Below are positions 17,169 through 18,700 of a stretch of 18,700 nucleotides of DNA, piece after piece. Origin of the DNA: CAYMLL01 sp964390645 (GTDB lineage: Bacteria; Planctomycetota; UBA8108); the NCBI GenBank assembly GCA_964390645.1, contig CAYMLL010000142.1, positions 1 through 18,700 on the forward strand. Reading direction: 5' to 3'. Under the pieces are notes generated by a model. That model saw only the letters and a program-made list of their open reading frames with translations. It was not told the DNA's origin and made no database searches. A program made the translations under genes and the position numbers. The first letter of the stretch is position 1; the number at the start of each line of letters is the position of its first letter.

Positions 17169-17469
17169 GTGTTCCAGATCCCGGCGTGTTCACGAGACGC
17201 CGTCACGGAACCGAGTCGACGCCACGTCGTGCAGACGAAGCGGATACCGGATCGCGAATGATCCGGGTTCTCGAGGGGCTCTCTGTGGATATCGACGTCG
17301 TCGCGTTCCCGGTCGAGAAAAAAAGGTCCAGGAGCGGGGGAATCGACCAGCAGCCCCGATAACGGCGTCCTGCAGCCTTCGTCTTGACAGCGACGCTTTC
17401 CTCGGTGGGGTCGCGTTTGATACGGATGCCGTGACCTGGTCGGGGCAGGTGACATATACTGGGTTGGTC
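17169..17469. other. Divergent intergenic region between ispH and mod
   Basis: These 301 bases have no supported gene. CCGGATC (17247-17253) / GATCCGG (17260-17266) is a perfect 7-bp hairpin with a GCGAAT loop. A seven-A run lies at 17318-17324 without a good stem beside it. TTGACA (17384-17389) lacks a matching -10. The mod promoter is at the right end. No clear ispH promoter was found. Confidence 0.4.
17431..17460 (+). promoter_or_regulatory. Candidate promoter just before mod
   Basis: TATACT (17455-17460) matches the -10 consensus at 5 of 6 bases, preceded by GTGACC (17431-17436) at 18 bases. The -10 ends nine bases before the ATG, so transcription would begin within a few bases of the start codon (near 17467). 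Confidence 0.5.
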
Positions 17470-18700
17470 ATGAACTCGGACGAGATGACCGCTTCAGCTT
17501 GCGATCACGACACGGAGGCCTTCGGGCTCTCGTGGGAGGGCAGGGCGGACGCCCTCCGCGAGGTTGATGTGCGGTGTACCGCAGCGCTCGTCGCTTGCCC
17601 CGAGGAGTCGCTCGACTTCGACTCCAGCGAGAACCTGATCATCGAGGGTGACAATCTCGACGCGCTCAAGCTCCTGCGTGAGACTCGTCGAGAGACCGTG
17701 CGGTTGATCTATATCGACCCTCCGTACAACACCGGGAACGACTTCGTCTACGACGACGGATCCCGTTGCCGTGGAAGCCTTGCCGTTGCGGCGGGATCGA
17801 GTCATTCGCGGTGGCTGAGCATGATCTATCCGCGCCTGGTGCTTGCGCGAGACCTCCTGTGCGAAGAAGGCCTGATCGCCATATCGATCGATGACAACGA
17901 GGTGCATCATCTGCGCTGTGTTCTCGACGAGATCTTCGGGCGGGATAGCTTCATCGGGCAGGTCTGCGTCGTCAGCAATCCTCGAGGACGCCAGCCGCTC
18001 GCCATCGCGACGACGCACGAGTATCTCGTCGCGTACGCTCGAGACCCGAAGCGTTGCGTGATCAAGGGGGAGCGGTTGCGCGGCCGACAGCTGGCGGAGT
18101 ACAAGCACCTTGGCGACGATGGACGACGCTACCGACTGCGCGGTCTGCGTCACCGGGGCCATGCATCTCGGCGCATCGACCGTCCGCGCATGTACTTTCC
18201 TATCTTCGTTGACCCGCAGACCAGACGGGTCTCGCTGGAGCGTACGGCGGAGTTCTCGGTCGAGGTGCTGCCGCGCAAGTCGACAGGTGAGGACAGCCGC
18301 TGGGAGTGGAGCTCTGACACGGTCCGCCAGCGTGTTGACCGTCTCGAGGCCGTCTTCGTCGCCCGACGTCAGGAGTGGGACGTCCATCAGCGGGAGTTCC
18401 TCGTCGACGAGTCGGGCCTTCCCCGGCGCAGGAAGTGGACCTCTGTCTGGGACGAGAAGGAGATCAACTACCAGAGCGGTCTTTCGGAGCTGAAGGCGCT
18501 TCTAGGCACCAGCCCGTTTGATTATCCGAAGCCGCTTCACCTTCTGCGCAAGCTGATCGACGGGGCGACGTCGAGCGGCGACGTCGTTCTGGATTTCTTT
18601 GCGGGATCCGGAACGACGGGGCACGCCGTGCTGGAGCAGAACGCAGCGGACGGTGCGGATCGACACTTCATTCTCGTCCAGGCTCCCGAGGCCACCGGGG
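17470..18700 (+). CDS. mod: Type III restriction-modification DNA methyltransferase (Mod), 3'-truncated
   Basis: It transfers a methyl group from S-adenosylmethionine to the N6 of adenine in DNA, and in type III systems it also supplies sequence recognition to the Res helicase-nuclease. The frame is open from ATG 17470 to the window end (410 codons). The motifs come in the beta-class order: GDNLDALKLL (60-69), the catalytic DPPY (83-86) in YIDPPYNTGNDFVYDD, the recognition region in the middle, NYQSGLSELKALLG (333-346), DYPKPLHLL (351-359), and the SAM-binding DFFAGSGTTGHAV (375-387). RHFILVQAPE near the edge is typical of Mod, so roughly 100-250 residues are probably missing. There is no clear ribosome site; GGGTTGG before the ATG is weak. 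Res would be expected just downstream, outside the window. The methyltransferase identity is secure. The type III assignment rests on motif layout. Confidence 0.93.
   Translation, partial: MNSDEMTASACDHDTEAFGLSWEGRADALREVDVRCTAALVACPEESLDFDSSENLIIEGDNLDALKLLRETRRETVRLIYIDPPYNTGNDFVYDDGSRCRGSLAVAAGSSHSRWLSMIYPRLVLARDLLCEEGLIAISIDDNEVHHLRCVLDEIFGRDSFIGQVCVVSNPRGRQPLAIATTHEYLVAYARDPKRCVIKGERLRGRQLAEYKHLGDDGRRYRLRGLRHRGHASRRIDRPRMYFPIFVDPQTRRVSLERTAEFSVEVLPRKSTGEDSRWEWSSDTVRQRVDRLEAVFVARRQEWDVHQREFLVDESGLPRRRKWTSVWDEKEINYQSGLSELKALLGTSPFDYPKPLHLLRKLIDGATSSGDVVLDFFAGSGTTGHAVLEQNAADGADRHFILVQAPEATG

Noticed and set aside
17318..17324. A-run as a leftward terminator
   Set aside because: No adjacent stem of useful length, and no leftward gene upstream of it.
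17384..17389. TTGACA as a -35 box for mod
   Set aside because: No -10 element is found 15-19 bases downstream.
17494..18387. 297-codon minus-strand frame at the right end
   Set aside because: It lies opposite an intact methyltransferase frame with DPPY and SAM motifs, so it is a shadow.

Overview
This is a GC-rich bacterial window, most of it coding. The organism is probably a planctomycete or a near relative. The two secreted proteins with cohesin-like Ig folds, EF-hand (dockerin-type) repeat pairs and a '...DPTDDALDC' tail fit that group, but no rRNA or other firm marker is present, so the placement is tentative. No tRNA, rRNA, CRISPR array or insertion sequence was found.

Layout. (1) 3-791 (+): 3' part of a repeat-rich acidic protein, possibly of the DUF4340 family. 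(2) 792-1584: no confident gene, but it holds a strong intrinsic terminator for leftward transcription. (3) 1585-4659 (-): a 1024-residue lipoprotein with two SbsA-type Ig domains, a seven-repeat FG-GAP propeller, two cohesin-like domains and a dockerin-like pair. (4) 4991-6999 (+): an unrecognised helical protein overlapping pyrF by the four bases GTGA. (5) 7275-8411 (-): prfB (peptide chain release factor 2). (6) 8620-11841 (+): carB, followed by a hairpin terminator. (7) 12012-13657 (+): a near-consensus promoter, a leader of about 250 nt, and a second secreted cohesin-like/dockerin-like protein. (8) 13793-15781 (+): an RNB-domain 3'-5' exoribonuclease. (9) 15969-17168 (-): ispH of the cyanobacterial/plant type. 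(10) 17470-18700 (+): a type III DNA methyltransferase (Mod), cut by the window end.

How the genes relate. pyrF and carB are both de novo UMP synthesis genes but are separated by prfB on the other strand, and carA is not in the window. The two dockerin-like proteins probably act at the cell surface. Mod at the right edge may begin a restriction-modification locus.

The most notable observation is in prfB. Its reading frame is continuous with a good N-terminal helix, but it carries an in-frame UAG at codon 29. That is where most bacteria carry the RF2 autoregulatory UGA and +1 frameshift. Here the frame is the same on both sides, no CUU-UGA-C slip site exists, the stop is one RF2 should not read, and it overlaps a perfect AGGAGG. 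Four other genes in the window end in UAG, so UAG is probably a true stop in this genome. A single-base sequence error is the main alternative.
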